DNA of 64,000 nucleotides from Paulinella micropora (GCA_009731375.1 BJOX01000117.1:268311-332310), one strand, 5' to 3'; shown: positions 12,034 through 27,089, counted from the stretch's first letter. Made by a program: numbers and translations. The notes: generated by a model not told the origin, from the letters alone.

Positions 12034-12084
12034 TAATCCAGCTTCCGAGGTTGCAAAGGGCAAGGCAATAAAACCAGACCCCAC
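12034..12084 (-). CDS. AAAP transporter, TM1 exon
   Basis: A 51-nt minus-strand exon with strong splice sites (acceptor GCTTACTTTACAG, donor GTAGGT), phase 0 at both ends. It reads VGSGFIALPFATSEAGL. The Gly-x-Gly-(I/L)-xxLP-x-A-xxxAG(L/W) string is the diagnostic TM1 signature of the Aa_trans family of proton- or sodium-coupled amino-acid transporters. It follows exon 13006-13064 in phase, giving KSI then VGSG, as in family members. The plus strand is open too but has no such signature. Confidence 0.78.
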
Positions 12085-12105
12085 CTGTAAAGTAAGCATA
12101 GTATA

Positions 12106-12262
12106 TATAGTATATTATGCGGCTAGCCACAAATTTGACGTGTTTTGCGGGCAAGCCGGGCCGGGCCGGCGAGCCCGCAAAAACACGTCAAATTTGGTGC
12201 GTCGCATATGTAGTTTCATCGGTAACCTGACCACATTTTGTGGAGGTAACCGATAAAATCAC
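12106..12262 (+). mobile_element. Palindromic MITE-like element, copy 1
   Basis: Begins ATAGTATATTATGCGGCTAG and then forms a near-perfect hairpin. AAATTTGACGTGTTTTGCGG pairs with CCGCAAAAACACGTCAAATT around a GGCCGGGCCGGC centre. A second small inverted repeat (GGTAACCTGACCACA / TGTGGAGGTAACC) follows. Homologous copies are at 42436-42600 (inverted) and 55914-56075. Confidence 0.65.
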
Positions 12263-12315
12263 CTCTTTACCTAATTGTTTTATGTAGTAATCACATTATC
12301 TATACCTATTTGTTG

Positions 12316-12362
<47 letters not shown>

Positions 12363-12705
12363 GTCTATACATACATACATACATATATGCATACATACAG
12401 GCATACATGTAAAATTACAATTGATTTGAAGGCAGTGATCTTCCTTCTCTGTATCTTACATACATGCATACATACATACATACATACATATACATACATA
12501 CATATACATACATACATACATACATACATACATACATACATACATACATACATACATACATACATACATCCTTACGTACATACATGCGTACATGCATACA
12601 TACATACATGCGTACATGCATACGTACATATATGCATACATACATACATGCATGTAAAATTACAATTGATTTGAAGACAGTGATCAGCACTTCCTTCTCT
12701 ATATC

Positions 12706-12736
<31 letters not shown>

Positions 12737-13005
12737 CATGCATACATACATACATACATGCATACATATATACATACATGCGTACATGCATACATACATA
12801 CATACATACATATATGCATACATACATACATACTAAAATTACAAGTGAGTGGAAGACAGTTATCAGCACTTCCTTCTCTGTATCTTACATTCATACATAC
12901 ATCATATGCATACATACATGCACGTAAAATTACAATTGATTTGAAGACAGTGTATCAGCACTTCCGCATGCATGTATGTATGCATATATATTATTGTAAA
13001 ATTAC
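12316..13005 (-). repeat. (CATA)n with 3'-type echoes of exon 13006-13064
   Basis: TATC then CATA repeats with four partial copies (about 12410-12462, 12655-12709, 12835-12889 and 12926-12966). Each repeats GATCACTGTCTTCAAATCAA of the exon plus its GTAATT donor; the acceptor side is missing. They lie downstream of the exon in gene orientation. Confidence 0.7.
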
Positions 13006-13064
13006 AATTGATTTGAAGACAGTGATCAGCACTTGTCTCTCTGTATAAGTTCCCGAACCCTCTC
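13006..13064 (-). CDS. AAAP transporter, exon preceding TM1
   Basis: A 59-nt minus-strand exon with acceptor TTATTAG and donor GTAATT. Two leading bases complete a Gly codon with the candidate start exon; it then reads [19 protein letters not shown] and ends in phase 0. The N(L/V)FKS(I/F)(V/I)G run leading into TM1 is typical of the family and continues directly into exon 12034-12084. Confidence 0.7.
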
Positions 13065-13126
13065 CTAATAAATAGATAGATGGATAGATAGATGGATGGA
13101 TGGATGGATGGATGGATGGATAGATG

Positions 13127-13165
<39 letters not shown>

Positions 13166-13257
13166 GGATAGATGGATGGATAGATAGATGGATGGATGGA
13201 TGGATGGATGGATGAATAGATGAATAGATGAATGGATGAATAGTTAGATAGATAGTT

Positions 13258-13302
<45 letters not shown>

Positions 13303-13358
13303 AAGATAGAAAGATAGATAGATAGAATGACAGACAGACAGACAGACAGACAGACAGG

Positions 13359-13419
<61 letters not shown>
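13065..13419. repeat. (GATA)n/(GGAT)n microsatellite
   Basis: Tetranucleotide repeats in the first intron of the transporter gene. Confidence 0.95.
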
Positions 13420-13421
<2 letters not shown>

Positions 13422-13915
13422 TCTGTCTGTTTGTGGGTGTAAAAGAGAGAGAGAGAAAATCATCCACCTCCGTCCGTGTGCCTGTGCCCCAGCAGATGCA
13501 TTAGTCTGTCTGTTTGTGGGTGTAAAAAGAGAGAGAGAAAATCATCCACCTCCGTCCGTGTGCTGTGCCCCATCAGATGCATTAGTCTGTCTGTTTGTGG
13601 GTGTGAAAGAGAGAGAGAGAGAGAAAATCATCCACCTCCGTCCGTGTGCCTGTGCCCCATCAGATGCATTAGTCTATCTGTTTGTGGGTGTGAAAGAGAG
13701 AGAGAGAAAATCCACCTCCGTCCGTGTGCCTGTGCCCCACCAGATGCATTAGTCTGTCTGTTTGTGGGTGTGAAAGAGAGAGAGAGAGAGAAATCATTCA
13801 CCTCCGTCCGTGTGCCTGAGCCCCATCAGATGCATAAGTCTGTCTGTTTGTGGGTGTGAAAGAGAGAGAGAGAGAAAATCATCCACCTCCGTCCGTGTGC
13901 CTGTACCCCAGGAGG
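13420..13915 (-). repeat. Tandem array of the candidate start exon
   Basis: Six to seven units of about 75-90 bp. Read on the minus strand each has CTCTCTTT, a CACCCACAAACAG acceptor-like end, ATGCATCTGATGGGGCAC, and GGACGGAG before GTGGAT. One unit (about 13555-13570) has a deletion that breaks the frame. Confidence 0.8.
13468..13503 (-). CDS. Candidate AAAP start exon, leftmost of about six copies
   Basis: The minus strand has an ATG at 13501-13499 opening [11 protein letters not shown] plus one base, then a GTGGAT donor. Phase 1 at its end closes with exon 13006-13064. The same exon recurs in the array to the right with MHLM, MHLV or MHLL starts. A short hydrophilic N-terminus before TM1 fits the family. 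Which copy is used, or whether the true start lies further right, cannot be seen. Confidence 0.4.
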
Positions 13916-15853
<1,938 letters not shown>

Positions 15854-15883
15854 GATGGCAAGATGATTTGATTAATTATGATT
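15854..15883 (+). CDS. Candidate micro-exon WQDDLINYD
   Basis: 30 nt between a long pyrimidine-tract acceptor and a GTATGT donor. One frame reads WQDDLINYD; the other two contain stops. It is too short to assign, and its phase does not close with any neighbour, so it could be a chance pair of sites. Confidence 0.25.
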
Positions 15884-15895
15884 GTATGTTATAAA

Positions 15896-16300
<405 letters not shown>

Positions 16301-16404
16301 ATATACATATACATATAGACATACACATGGAGTATGTGCTGTGCCACTTTGTGGGCGAGGTGGTGAAGGCAGATCATTCAATTTATGTACACATATGCAT
16401 AGAA

Positions 16405-16600
16405 GTAAGGTCGGGTGAAAATTTCGGCCACCTCACCTTTCGGCCAACCGTAAATACGGAGAATTTTGGGCTAAACTTTTATTTGTGGACAACAAATGTA
16501 CCGTAATTACCGGCTGGCGAAATTCTTCACAAATTTGAATTACAAATGTACTGTTATTACGGGATAATTTGTTCTGGCCGAAAATTTTTACTATTCCTTA
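16405..16600. mobile_element. Possible MITE with GAAAATTTCGGCC termini
   Basis: GTGAAAATTTCGGCCA near the left end and TGGCCGAAAATTTT near the right end form imperfect terminal inverted repeats. Inside, AAATGTACCGTAATTACCGG and AAATGTACTGTTATTACGGG are a direct pair. No coding sense. Confidence 0.3.
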
Positions 16601-16681
16601 TACCGTTGTGAAGCGTTCGTTTTTGCCGCGGCTCCCCGTGGAGTCATATCGAGACATCTGCAAGAGGGGGAGAGTGGGAAG

Positions 16682-16967
16682 GGATATATATGTATATATA
16701 TATATAGAGAGAGAGAGAGAGACAGAGAGAGAGAGGGAACGACAACACACAAAAAGAATACAAAAGAAGCCTTGAATCGATGCAGGAGATATTGGTTGCG
16801 TATATGCATATGTAATAGGGCGAATGTATGTACGTATGTGTGCATATGTGTGTGTGTGCATATGTGTAGGAAGCAAGGAAGGCAGGAAGGAAGGGCCGAC
16901 AAAAAAAAGGACGGAAAAAAGAAAAAAGAAAAGAAAAGAAAAGAAAGGGGGGGAAAAAAAAAGGTGT

Positions 16968-16998
<31 letters not shown>

Positions 16999-17111
16999 GG
17001 GGGGNNNNNNNNNNNNNNNNNNNNNNNNNNNNNNNNNNNNNNNNNNNNNNNNNNNNNNNNNNNNNNNNNNNNNNNNNNNNNNNNNNNNGGGAGGGGGGGA
17101 GGGGGGGAGGG

Positions 17112-17203
<92 letters not shown>

Positions 17204-17643
17204 GAATGCATGATAAAATAAAGAAAGAAAAAAAGAAAGAAAGAAAGAAAGAAAGAAGGGAAGAAAGAAAGAAGGACGGAAAAGAAAGAAAGAAGGACGG
17301 AAAAAAAAGAAAGAAGGACGGAAAAGAAAGAAAGAAAGAAGGACGGAAAAGAAAGAAAAGAAAGAAAGAAGGACGGAAAAGAAAGAAAAGAAAGAAAAAA
17401 AAAGAAGAAAGAAAGAAAGAAAGAAAGAAAAGAAAGAAAGAAAGAAAGGAAGAAAGAAAGAAAGGAAAGGAAGAAGGAAAGGAAGAAGGAAGGAAAGGAA
17501 GAAGGAAAGGAAAGGAAGAAGGAAAGGAAAGGAAAGGAAAGGAAAGGGAAGGGAAGGGAAGGAAAGGAAAGGAAGGGAAAGGAAAGAAAAGAAAGAAGGA
17601 AAGGAGGAAGGAAGGAAAGAAAGCAAGCAAGCAAGCAACAAGC

Positions 17644-17695
<52 letters not shown>

Positions 17696-17927
17696 AGGAA
17701 AGAAGGAAAGAAAGAAAGAAGGAAAGAAAGAAAGAAAGAAGGAAAGAAAGCAAGGAAAGAAAGGAAAGCAAGAAAGAAAGAAGGAAAGAAAGGAAAGAAA
17801 GGAAAGAAAGGAAAGAAAGGAAAGAAAGGAAAGAAAGGAAAGGAAAGGAAAGGACAGGAAAGGAAAGGAAAGGAAAGGAAAGAAAGAAGGAAAGGAGGAA
17901 GGAGGGAAAGAAAGCAAGCAAGCAAGC

Positions 17928-17962
<35 letters not shown>

Positions 17963-18500
17963 GAAAGAAAGAAAGAAAGAAGGAAAGAAAGAAGGAAAGA
18001 AAGAAAGAAGGAAAGAAAGAAAGAAGGAAAGAAAGAAAGAAAGAAAGAAGGAAAGAAAGAAAGCAAGGAAAGCAAGGAAAGCAAGAAAGAAAGAAGGAAA
18101 GAAAGGAAAGAAAGGAAAGAAAGGAAAGAAAGGAAAGAAAGGAAAGGAAGGAAAGGAAGGAAAGGAAGGAAAAGAAGGAAAGGAAGGAAAGGAAGGAAAG
18201 GAAGGAAAGGAAGGAAAGGAAAGAAAGAAAGAAAGGAAAGAAAGGAAAGGAAGGAAAGGAAGGAAAGGAAGGAAGGAAGGAAAGGAAGGAAAGGAAAGGA
18301 AGGAAAGGAAGGAAAGGAAGGAAAGGAAAGAAAGGAAAGAAAGGAAAGAAAGGAGGGAAAGGAAAGAAAGGAAAGAAAGGAAAGCAAGAAAGAAAGAAAA
18401 GAAAAGAAAAGAAAAGACAAGAAAAGAAAAGAAAGGAAAGAAAGAAAGAAAGAAAGAAAAGAAAGAAAGAAAAGAAAGAACGAAAGAAAGGAAAGAACGA

Positions 18501-18540
<40 letters not shown>

Positions 18541-18720
18541 AACGAAAGAAAAGAAAGAAACGAAAGGAACGAAAGGAACGAAAGAAGGCACACACACACA
18601 AACACACACACACGCACACACACACACACACACGCACGCACGCACGCACACACACAAACACACACACACACACACACACATACACACACACACACACATA
18701 CACACACACACACACACAGA
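16682..18720. repeat. (AT)n, (GA)n, poly-G, (GAAA)n and (AC)n tract with gap
   Basis: A 1.4-kb purine-only GAAA/GGAAA tract (17210-18590) follows poly-G around the gap 17005-17088; AC repeats close it. Long K/E/R or F/L/S frames are artefacts of the tract. Confidence 0.95.
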
Positions 18721-18778
18721 TGCACCGCATGTTTATCGGCTCGGCACTGTAAAGCAGTCTTATTTCACCCCTTTACAG

Positions 18779-18835
18779 CATGCTGTCTTACAGATTCCGA
18801 AACACCAACAGAAAGAAACACAACAAAACGTTCAG
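18779..18835 (+). CDS. Large plus-strand gene, candidate exon a
   Basis: 57 nt, phase 0 at both ends, after a good acceptor (TTATTTCACCCCTTTACAG) and before GTTCTG. It reads HAVLQIPKHQQKETQQNVQ. It is joined in phase to exon 20707. No domain is recognised; the assignment to the same gene rests on strand, order and phase. Confidence 0.4.
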
Positions 18836-19188
18836 GTTCTGGAAGTTTGCAGTGTGTTGCGAGATGTTCGGCGTTCTGTCGCATAGCCGACTGCGTCTTT
18901 GGAACGGAAACAGTTTTATGAAGCAAATCCAATCATGTCTTCGTCAATAATGTGAAAGTGGAATCTGTGGTCTAGTATCTGTATGTATACATGCTCCAAT
19001 GCGTCTGTATCAACATATGTGTAGAACTATGTGTGAGGAAGTATATGTAAGTGTGAAATTTTATTTGCATGTGTGCAAGCAATTGCATATGTAAAATGGC
19101 GTCTTAAGGACGATGCATTGTATTCCAAAAAACGTGCAGAGATTTCGTTGAGCTGTGAAAAGATGACAATAAGAACAGTCTGTCAATC

Positions 19189-19428
19189 ATGATATTCCAT
19201 GTTCTTTCCTCAACCGAAGAAGAGCCAAGTTCTGCAAAATTTCTACAATTGATGCAAACTTTTTGCAAGATGTGCCTTCGGCAAGCGTCGCAAGATAATT
19301 GGTATCATACACAAGCCGGCCTACCTACAGGTCACGGGAAAACCGACGTAAATGACGGCTATTTTGCTGGGAATTATGCCGTTCTTTGCGGAGTCAGGTT
19401 TTCATGGATGGTGGAAGTTGTGGTTTGA
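19189..19428 (+). other. Unrecognised 79-codon open frame
   Basis: A non-repetitive frame containing FLQLMQTFCKMCLRQASQDN. It lies in the 1.1-kb unique block 18720-19860. No motif is recognised; it may be intronic or an old element. Confidence 0.2.
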
Positions 19429-19501
19429 CGGAAGTCTGAGGTGTGGAAGAGTCTAGGAAGGAAGGAGAAAGAGTAGTATGTACACTTCGATTTCAAATAG
19501 T

Positions 19502-19819
19502 TTACGAATCGTATCCCTTCATACCTGAATTTAGAATTAGTCGCAGTCCAATTTTCTTTTTCATCCTACTGTTTACATGGCTGTGATATGCAGTTGATTG
19601 GTCTCCTTCAAAACAAGTTCCCGTCGCTACCTCAGTTACCTCTAGCGTTTCTTCTCCGAATGCCGAAGAAACAAGAGGTTCGTTGAAGCCATAGCTAGAA
19701 CTATAGCTGGTTCTCGTGCTTAAAAACACTGTTTGTTTTCTTCTCGTGTTTTGTCGAAATATCTGCAGTGTCGGTGGATCCAATACTATCTTATGTCCCC
19801 ATTTGTTCGAATTTCCCAA
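19502..19819 (-). other. Unrecognised 105-codon open frame
   Basis: A complete minus-strand frame of ordinary composition containing SSYGFNEPLVSSAFGEETLE. It has no recognised motif and no splice context that would tie it to either gene. It is the least repeat-like reading frame in this block, but length alone does not prove coding. Confidence 0.25.
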
Positions 19820-19867
19820 GCCACGTTATCATGTTCTTTCCTCCTCCTCTACACATATGCACAAGCA

Positions 19868-20230
19868 ACCAAACCAAACCAAAGTTCTAACCAAACCAAA
19901 CCAAACCAAACCAATCCAATCCAATCCAAACCAAACCAAACCAAACCAAACCAAACCAAACTAACCAAACCAAACCAAACCATACCAAACCAAACCAAAC
20001 CAAACCAAACCAAACCAAACCAAACCAAACCAAAGTAAGTTAAACCAAACCAAACCAAGCCAAGCCAAACCAAACCAAACCAACCCAACCAACCAACCAA
20101 CCCAACCAACCAACCAACCAACCAACCAACCAACCAACCAAGCCAAGCTAACCAAACCAACCAAGTAACCAGCCAAATAAACAAGCACAAAAGAAACATA
20201 CTTCTCCAGGATTGATCGCACAATAACAGT

Positions 20231-20264
<34 letters not shown>

Positions 20265-20293
20265 TAACAACAACATAACAACAACAACAACAA

Positions 20294-20334
<41 letters not shown>

Positions 20335-20409
20335 ACAACAACAACAACAACAACACAAACAACAAAATTATCATCATCATCATCAACAACAACAACAACA
20401 ACATCATCA

Positions 20410-20455
<46 letters not shown>

Positions 20456-20470
20456 TAGCAACAACAATAA
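19868..20470. repeat. (CCAAA)n, (CCAA)n, (CAA)n and (CAT)n tracts
   Basis: A 300-bp pentanucleotide CCAAA/CCAAT tract, then CAA and ATC repeats. Confidence 0.95.
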
Positions 20471-20706
20471 CAAGAAACAAGCAAGCAGACCACATCTCCA
20501 ACAGCAGCATACCCAACCACAGCAAGAGCATCAACAACAACATCATCTTCATTAGCAATACATGAAGCAGAAAAAAACGAGTGTAAAAAGATGTACGCAT
20601 GTAAAGCTTCTCTGTTCCGAGCCAACCGAAAAAAAAAGCACACAAGACTTTGTTACAAATAGCACGACAGCTTTCCCGGCTCTTGATATTGTGTATACTT
20701 CCACAG

Positions 20707-20816
20707 GAGGTCCAACCAAGCGCCTCCCCGCAGCCAAGCTCGGTGTCTTCTCGCTTGTCTGTTGAAAGCTTCTACGAGACCATCGCCAAGGAAGCTGCAG
20801 GCTATGAGGCAAAGCC
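20707..20816 (+). CDS. Large plus-strand gene, candidate exon b
   Basis: Acceptor GTGTATACTTCCACAG, then an open frame including SSRLSVESFYETIAKEAAGY and EAKP before TTG repeats. Phase 0 at the start matches exon a. The donor is uncertain: GTGTTG at 20817 or a GAG-GTTGGT in a diverged partial copy of the exon end at about 20840-20865. Confidence 0.45.
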
Positions 20817-21028
20817 GTGTTGTTGTTGCTGTTGTTGTTGTAGCTGCGGGCTATGAGGTTGGTGGCCAAGTCGTGTTGTTGTTGTTGCTGTGTTGTTGTT
20901 GTCGTCGTCGTTGTTGTTGTTGTTGTTGTTGTGTTGTTGTTGTTGTTGTTATTGTTGTTGTTGTTGTTGTTTCATGAATATTCCCTAATTGGAGCAGTAG
21001 ATAGATTATGACCCTTGTTTTATTTGAC

Positions 21029-21083
<55 letters not shown>

Positions 21084-21126
21084 CCTACCTATAAATCCAT
21101 CAATCTATCAATCTATCAATCTATGA

Positions 21127-21222
<96 letters not shown>

Positions 21223-21227
21223 ATCTT

Positions 21228-21303
<76 letters not shown>

Positions 21304-21328
21304 CCTACCTATCTACCTACCTACCTAC

Positions 21329-21368
<40 letters not shown>

Positions 21369-21482
21369 TTATCTATCCATCCATCTACCTACCTACCTAC
21401 ACCTACCTACCTACCTACCTACCTACCTACCTACCTACCCGCCTGCCTGCCTGCTTACCTACCTACCTACCTACCTACATAG
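20817..21482. repeat. (TTG)n, (TATC)n and (CTAC)n tracts
   Basis: Contains one 3'-type echo of exon b (GCTGCGGGCTATGAGGTTGG, about 20842). It ends in CTACATAG, which serves as a possible acceptor. Confidence 0.85.
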
Positions 21483-21576
21483 GCCCCTGCTGCTGCTCTT
21501 CCGTCCCCGCTCTCACCAGCGGTTTCCCCGCCTTTGTCTTCTCCATCATTGCAGCTCCCTTCGCCTAGTGCAACCC

Positions 21577-21607
<31 letters not shown>

Positions 21608-21733
21608 GCAGCAGCAGCAACAAACTCAGCCAAAGGCACGCGTGAGGGAACAAGAAGCCGAATTGAGAGCTGAGACTTCATACCTGCCTACTATGAATGG
21701 CTTACCAAATGCAACCGTCTGCTTTCGAAATGG
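21483..21733 (+). CDS. Large plus-strand gene, candidate exon c (Pro/Ser and polyGln)
   Basis: The frame opens right after CTACATAG. It reads a Pro/Ser/Ala-rich part ([18 protein letters not shown]), a run of about 15 Gln, then [18 protein letters not shown] and [13 protein letters not shown], with a GTGCGA donor. It has one N-glycosylation sequon (NAT). Phase at the donor does not match exon d, so one border may be wrong. Confidence 0.4.
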
Positions 21734-21779
21734 GTGCGATCTACATACCTACCTACCTACTTACCTTCCCAAAACTATT

Positions 21780-21780
21780 C

Positions 21781-21832
<52 letters not shown>

Positions 21833-21865
21833 ATCTATCTATCTATCTATATATATGTCTATCTG

Positions 21866-21917
<52 letters not shown>

Positions 21918-22062
21918 CCTATTTGTCTATCGGTCAGTCTGCTCGTCGTTTAAGGTATAGAGCTGTCTACCTACCAACCTACCTACCAACCTATCTAATT
22001 GTCTATATTTTCATCTGTCTGTCTTTTTGTCTGGTCTTGATCCTCCTTTTTGTCCATGCTGT

Positions 22063-22124
<62 letters not shown>

Positions 22125-22134
22125 TTTATGAGTT

Positions 22135-22169
<35 letters not shown>

Positions 22170-22184
22170 AATTCTTTCTATCTT

Positions 22185-22226
<42 letters not shown>

Positions 22227-22240
22227 CATGGTTTGCCTTC
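21780..22240. repeat. (TATC)n and (TTTC)n microsatellites
   Basis: Intronic tetranucleotide repeats. Confidence 0.95.
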
Positions 22241-22336
22241 ATTTAAATTTCAACCCCCCCCCCCCCCACCCTGCCCTAAAAAAGTGTTGTCGATTTTGTT
22301 GTTATTATTACTATTGTTGCTGTTGTTATTTTTCAG

Positions 22337-22392
22337 TGGTTGTTTCTTTCGAGGCTTTCAAAATCAGGTTTTTGTGTGTGCCGCCAATTCAG
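22337..22392 (+). CDS. Large plus-strand gene, exon d
   Basis: 56 nt after TGTTGTTATTTTTCAG and before GTCACA. It begins with two codon bases, then reads VVSFEAFKIRFLCVPPIQ and ends in phase 0, matching exon e. No domain is recognised. Confidence 0.45.
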
Positions 22393-22427
22393 GTCACACC
22401 TCACAATGTTTGATACTATGCCAAATA

Positions 22428-22465
<38 letters not shown>

Positions 22466-22767
22466 GCTGTCTCACTGTCTGACTATCAGTCTTAATGGCG
22501 CCCTGTGTTGGTTGTGTCTGGTCCCTGCATTCTGCCTTTGCTTCATGCCTTGTCTCCCTTGCCCCTGTCTGGTTTGTTTGTTTGTGTTTGTTTGCATGTG
22601 CTGTCGCCTTGCTCTTATTTTCTGTTTGTTCCCTTTCTGTTTTGTTATTTTTGTTCTCCCATCTTGGTTGTGTTGCTTGACTTTCTTGCCTCTCTCTGTC
22701 TTTTCCTTCTATGTGTCTTGCCTTACATATTCTTCTATGGAGCCTACCTGTTGAACTTTGGTTTCAG

Positions 22768-22846
<79 letters not shown>

Positions 22847-22872
22847 TATTATTATTATTATTATTATTATTA

Positions 22873-22910
<38 letters not shown>

Positions 22911-23036
22911 TCCGTGAGGACCTGCACTGCTGCTCCTTGGGGCCATATATATACATATATATATATATGTATATATATATACATATATATATACATGTAT
23001 ATATATATATATTTATATATATATACATGTATGTAT
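22768..23036. repeat. (ATT)n and (AT)n microsatellites
   Basis: ATT repeats to 22910, then AT repeats leading into a long inverted repeat. Confidence 0.95.
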
Positions 23037-23433
23037 ATTTATGTATTCGCGACTTGTCCAACCGCAAAGTATAAAACAAGCCTTAAAAAAGTAAAAAAAC
23101 CAACATAGGACATATAGAAAACATACATAGAAAATAAAAAAGTGTCAAATGTTTAACATAAATTTTTCTAACTGAGCACATTAAGAGAGATTTTGACGAA
23201 AGGACGCATAAACCATATACACGCAGTTTATATATATTTTTATGAAATAAAAATATGGTTTATGCGTCCTTTCGTCAAAATCTCTCTTAATGTGCTCAGT
23301 TAGAAAAATTTATGTTAAACATTTGACACTTTTTTATTTTCTATGTATGTTTTCTATATGTCCTATGTTGGTTTTTTACTTTTTTAAGGCTTGTTTTATA
23401 CTTTGCGGTTGGACAAGTCGCGAATACATAAAT
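23037..23433. repeat. Near-perfect inverted repeat, arms about 181 bp
   Basis: The left arm 23037-23218 and right arm 23253-23433 are reverse complements differing, as far as I can align them, by a single A in a run of seven versus six. The 34-nt loop is AT-rich. The arms contain no gene. Confidence 0.9.
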
Positions 23434-23628
23434 GATCCATATATATATATATATATATGTATGTATATATATAATACAGATCGCATGATTATAGTGTGTC
23501 CCTACGTTTTCCCTATCTGTTCTCTTTTATTTTATTTTCTTTCTATCCTTCTTTGTTGTCTTCTTTTTCTCTATTGAACCTTGCTTACTGTAAAAGACAA
23601 AATAATAATAATAAATAATAATAATAGT

Positions 23629-23857
23629 GCTTCTCTGTCAATGGCTGATGCAAATCTGCACATGCGCCTCCATCGTCTCACCCGTGAGGGGAGTACGAAG
23701 AATTGACGATAGGCTCTAATGACACCCCCGCAAGGGCAGTTCCAACACTTCCAGACGGACCGGTATGTTCAATGAAAATACTGGTGGCACCGACGGGAAT
23801 CGAACTGGCGACAGGGCCCAGATGGTAGAACTTGACCACTGGGCTATCACGGTGTCC
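23629..23857 (-). mobile_element. SINE with tRNA-like head and (ATT)n tail
   Basis: The minus strand starts with a tRNA-like head: box A TAGCCCAGTGG (23846-23836) and box B AGTTCGATTCC (23806-23796), with a 3' acceptor-like CGGTGCC facing GACACCG at the 5' end (one mismatch). A body of about 150 nt follows, ending in TATTATTATT at 23640-23610. The body end shares the ATGCGCCTCCAT block with 49875-50250 and 11219-11386. Confidence 0.6.
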
Positions 23858-23908
<51 letters not shown>

Positions 23909-23958
23909 TTAAAAAAAATAAAATAAAAAAAATTAAAAAAAACCTTGTTTTGTTGCAG

Positions 23959-24008
23959 GAGATTGCTATTGTGGGATATCAGCCCTTTGTTGGTGTCAAG
24001 AGAACCAG
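23959..24008 (+). CDS. Large plus-strand gene, exon e
   Basis: 50 nt with acceptor CTTGTTTTGTTGCAG and donor GTTTAG. It reads EIAIVGYQPFVGVKRT plus two bases. Phase 0 at the start matches exon d; its last two bases join the first base of exon f to make Arg. Three partial copies follow in the GAT-rich intron. Confidence 0.55.
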
Positions 24009-24139
24009 GTTTAGATACGATGATGATGATGATGATGATGATATCTCCATCACTATACTAATACTTCTGCTGCCACTTTCGTAGATAATCGATCTCTTCT
24101 TATTTACTGCCTAGCCTATAGACTGTACATGTGGAGGTG

Positions 24140-24310
24140 TGGGCCACTTCATCATGTAGGTTGTTATTGTTGTTGTTGTTGTTGATGATGGTGTTGTTGT
24201 TGTTGATGATGATGATGATGATGGAGATTGCTATTGTGGGATATCCCAGGTAGATACGATGATGATAATGATGATGGTGATGATGAAGATGATGGTGATG
24301 ATAGTGATGG

Positions 24311-24348
<38 letters not shown>

Positions 24349-24396
24349 GTGGGATGTCAGCCCTTTGTTGATGTCAAGAGAACCAGGTTTAGATAC

Positions 24397-24432
<36 letters not shown>

Positions 24433-24434
24433 AG

Positions 24435-24472
<38 letters not shown>

Positions 24473-24520
24473 GTGGGATGTCAGCCCTTTGTTGGTGTCA
24501 AGAGAACCAGGTTTAGATAC

Positions 24521-24575
<55 letters not shown>

Positions 24576-24699
24576 GTGATCATGATGATGATCATGATGA
24601 TGATGATCATGATGGTGATGGTGATCATGATGATGATGATGATGATGATAATGATGATGATGATGATGGTGATGGTGATCATGATGATGATAGTGATGG

Positions 24700-24748
<49 letters not shown>

Positions 24749-24760
24749 ATACATAAGGCA
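24140..24760 (+). repeat. (GAT)n with 3'-type echoes of exon e
   Basis: TTG and GAT repeats with copies at about 24224-24252, 24347-24394 and 24471-24518. The last two carry TGTGGGATGTCAGCCCTTTG through AGAACCAG and the same donor context GTTTAGATACGATG. None has the TTGTTGCAG acceptor. Confidence 0.75.
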
Positions 24761-24875
24761 TACGGCGATAGTATATATACGTTTCACAGGTTGAACCTGC
24801 ACACACGGGCATATAGACGTGTACTTGTAATGTCATTTATGTAATTTCGTTTATGTGTGAATAAATATTGAACAG

Positions 24876-24925
24876 GGCACGTGTTTCTGTCAAGGCAGTG
24901 ATACATGCATCTGCTACTCGGCAGG
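24876..24925 (+). CDS. Large plus-strand gene, exon f
   Basis: 50 nt with acceptor AATATTGAACAG and donor GTACCT. The first base completes Arg with exon e; it then reads ARVSVKAVIHASATRQ plus one base. The next exon in this phase is not seen and may lie in the 25563-26550 gap. Confidence 0.5.
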
Positions 24926-24949
24926 GTACCTTTTGCGCTAGCAGCAGTA

Positions 24950-26835
<1,886 letters not shown>

Positions 26836-26895
26836 CCTTTCCCTGTATATTGAATTGATGCATGTATTCATTGTTTGTGTGATTTGCTGATACAG

Positions 26896-27004
26896 GACGA
26901 AGTGCTTCAGAGCATTGATGCAGATACAGGCTCTCTACCACCTTCTGAGGAAAACACTGTGACCAACAGTTATGAGAATAAGAATGGAAATAGCAAGAAT
27001 AACG
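26896..27004 (+). CDS. Large plus-strand gene, exon g
   Basis: 109 nt with acceptor TGATTTGCTGATACAG and donor GTACTG. It reads [20 protein letters not shown] then a polar [16 protein letters not shown], ending in phase 1, which matches exon h. No frame other than this one is open. Confidence 0.55.
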
Positions 27005-27016
27005 GTACTGCCGATA

Positions 27017-27089
<73 letters not shown>

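Noticed and set aside
12042-12091. Plus-strand exon with GTAAGC donor
   Set aside because: The minus strand of the same DNA encodes the TM1 signature of AAAP transporters with strong splice sites, so the plus reading is a shadow.
16598-18921. 650-710 codon frames on both strands
   Set aside because: Purine-only or pyrimidine-only DNA with an internal gap; composition artefact.
23785-23857. Functional tRNA gene on the minus strand
   Set aside because: Box A and B are present, but the T-stem and acceptor stem have mismatches, spacing before box A is off, and the sequence continues into a SINE body and tail.
24259-24844. Poly-Asp or poly-Met protein
   Set aside because: Translation of (GAT)n containing exon-e echoes; no start or splice context of its own.
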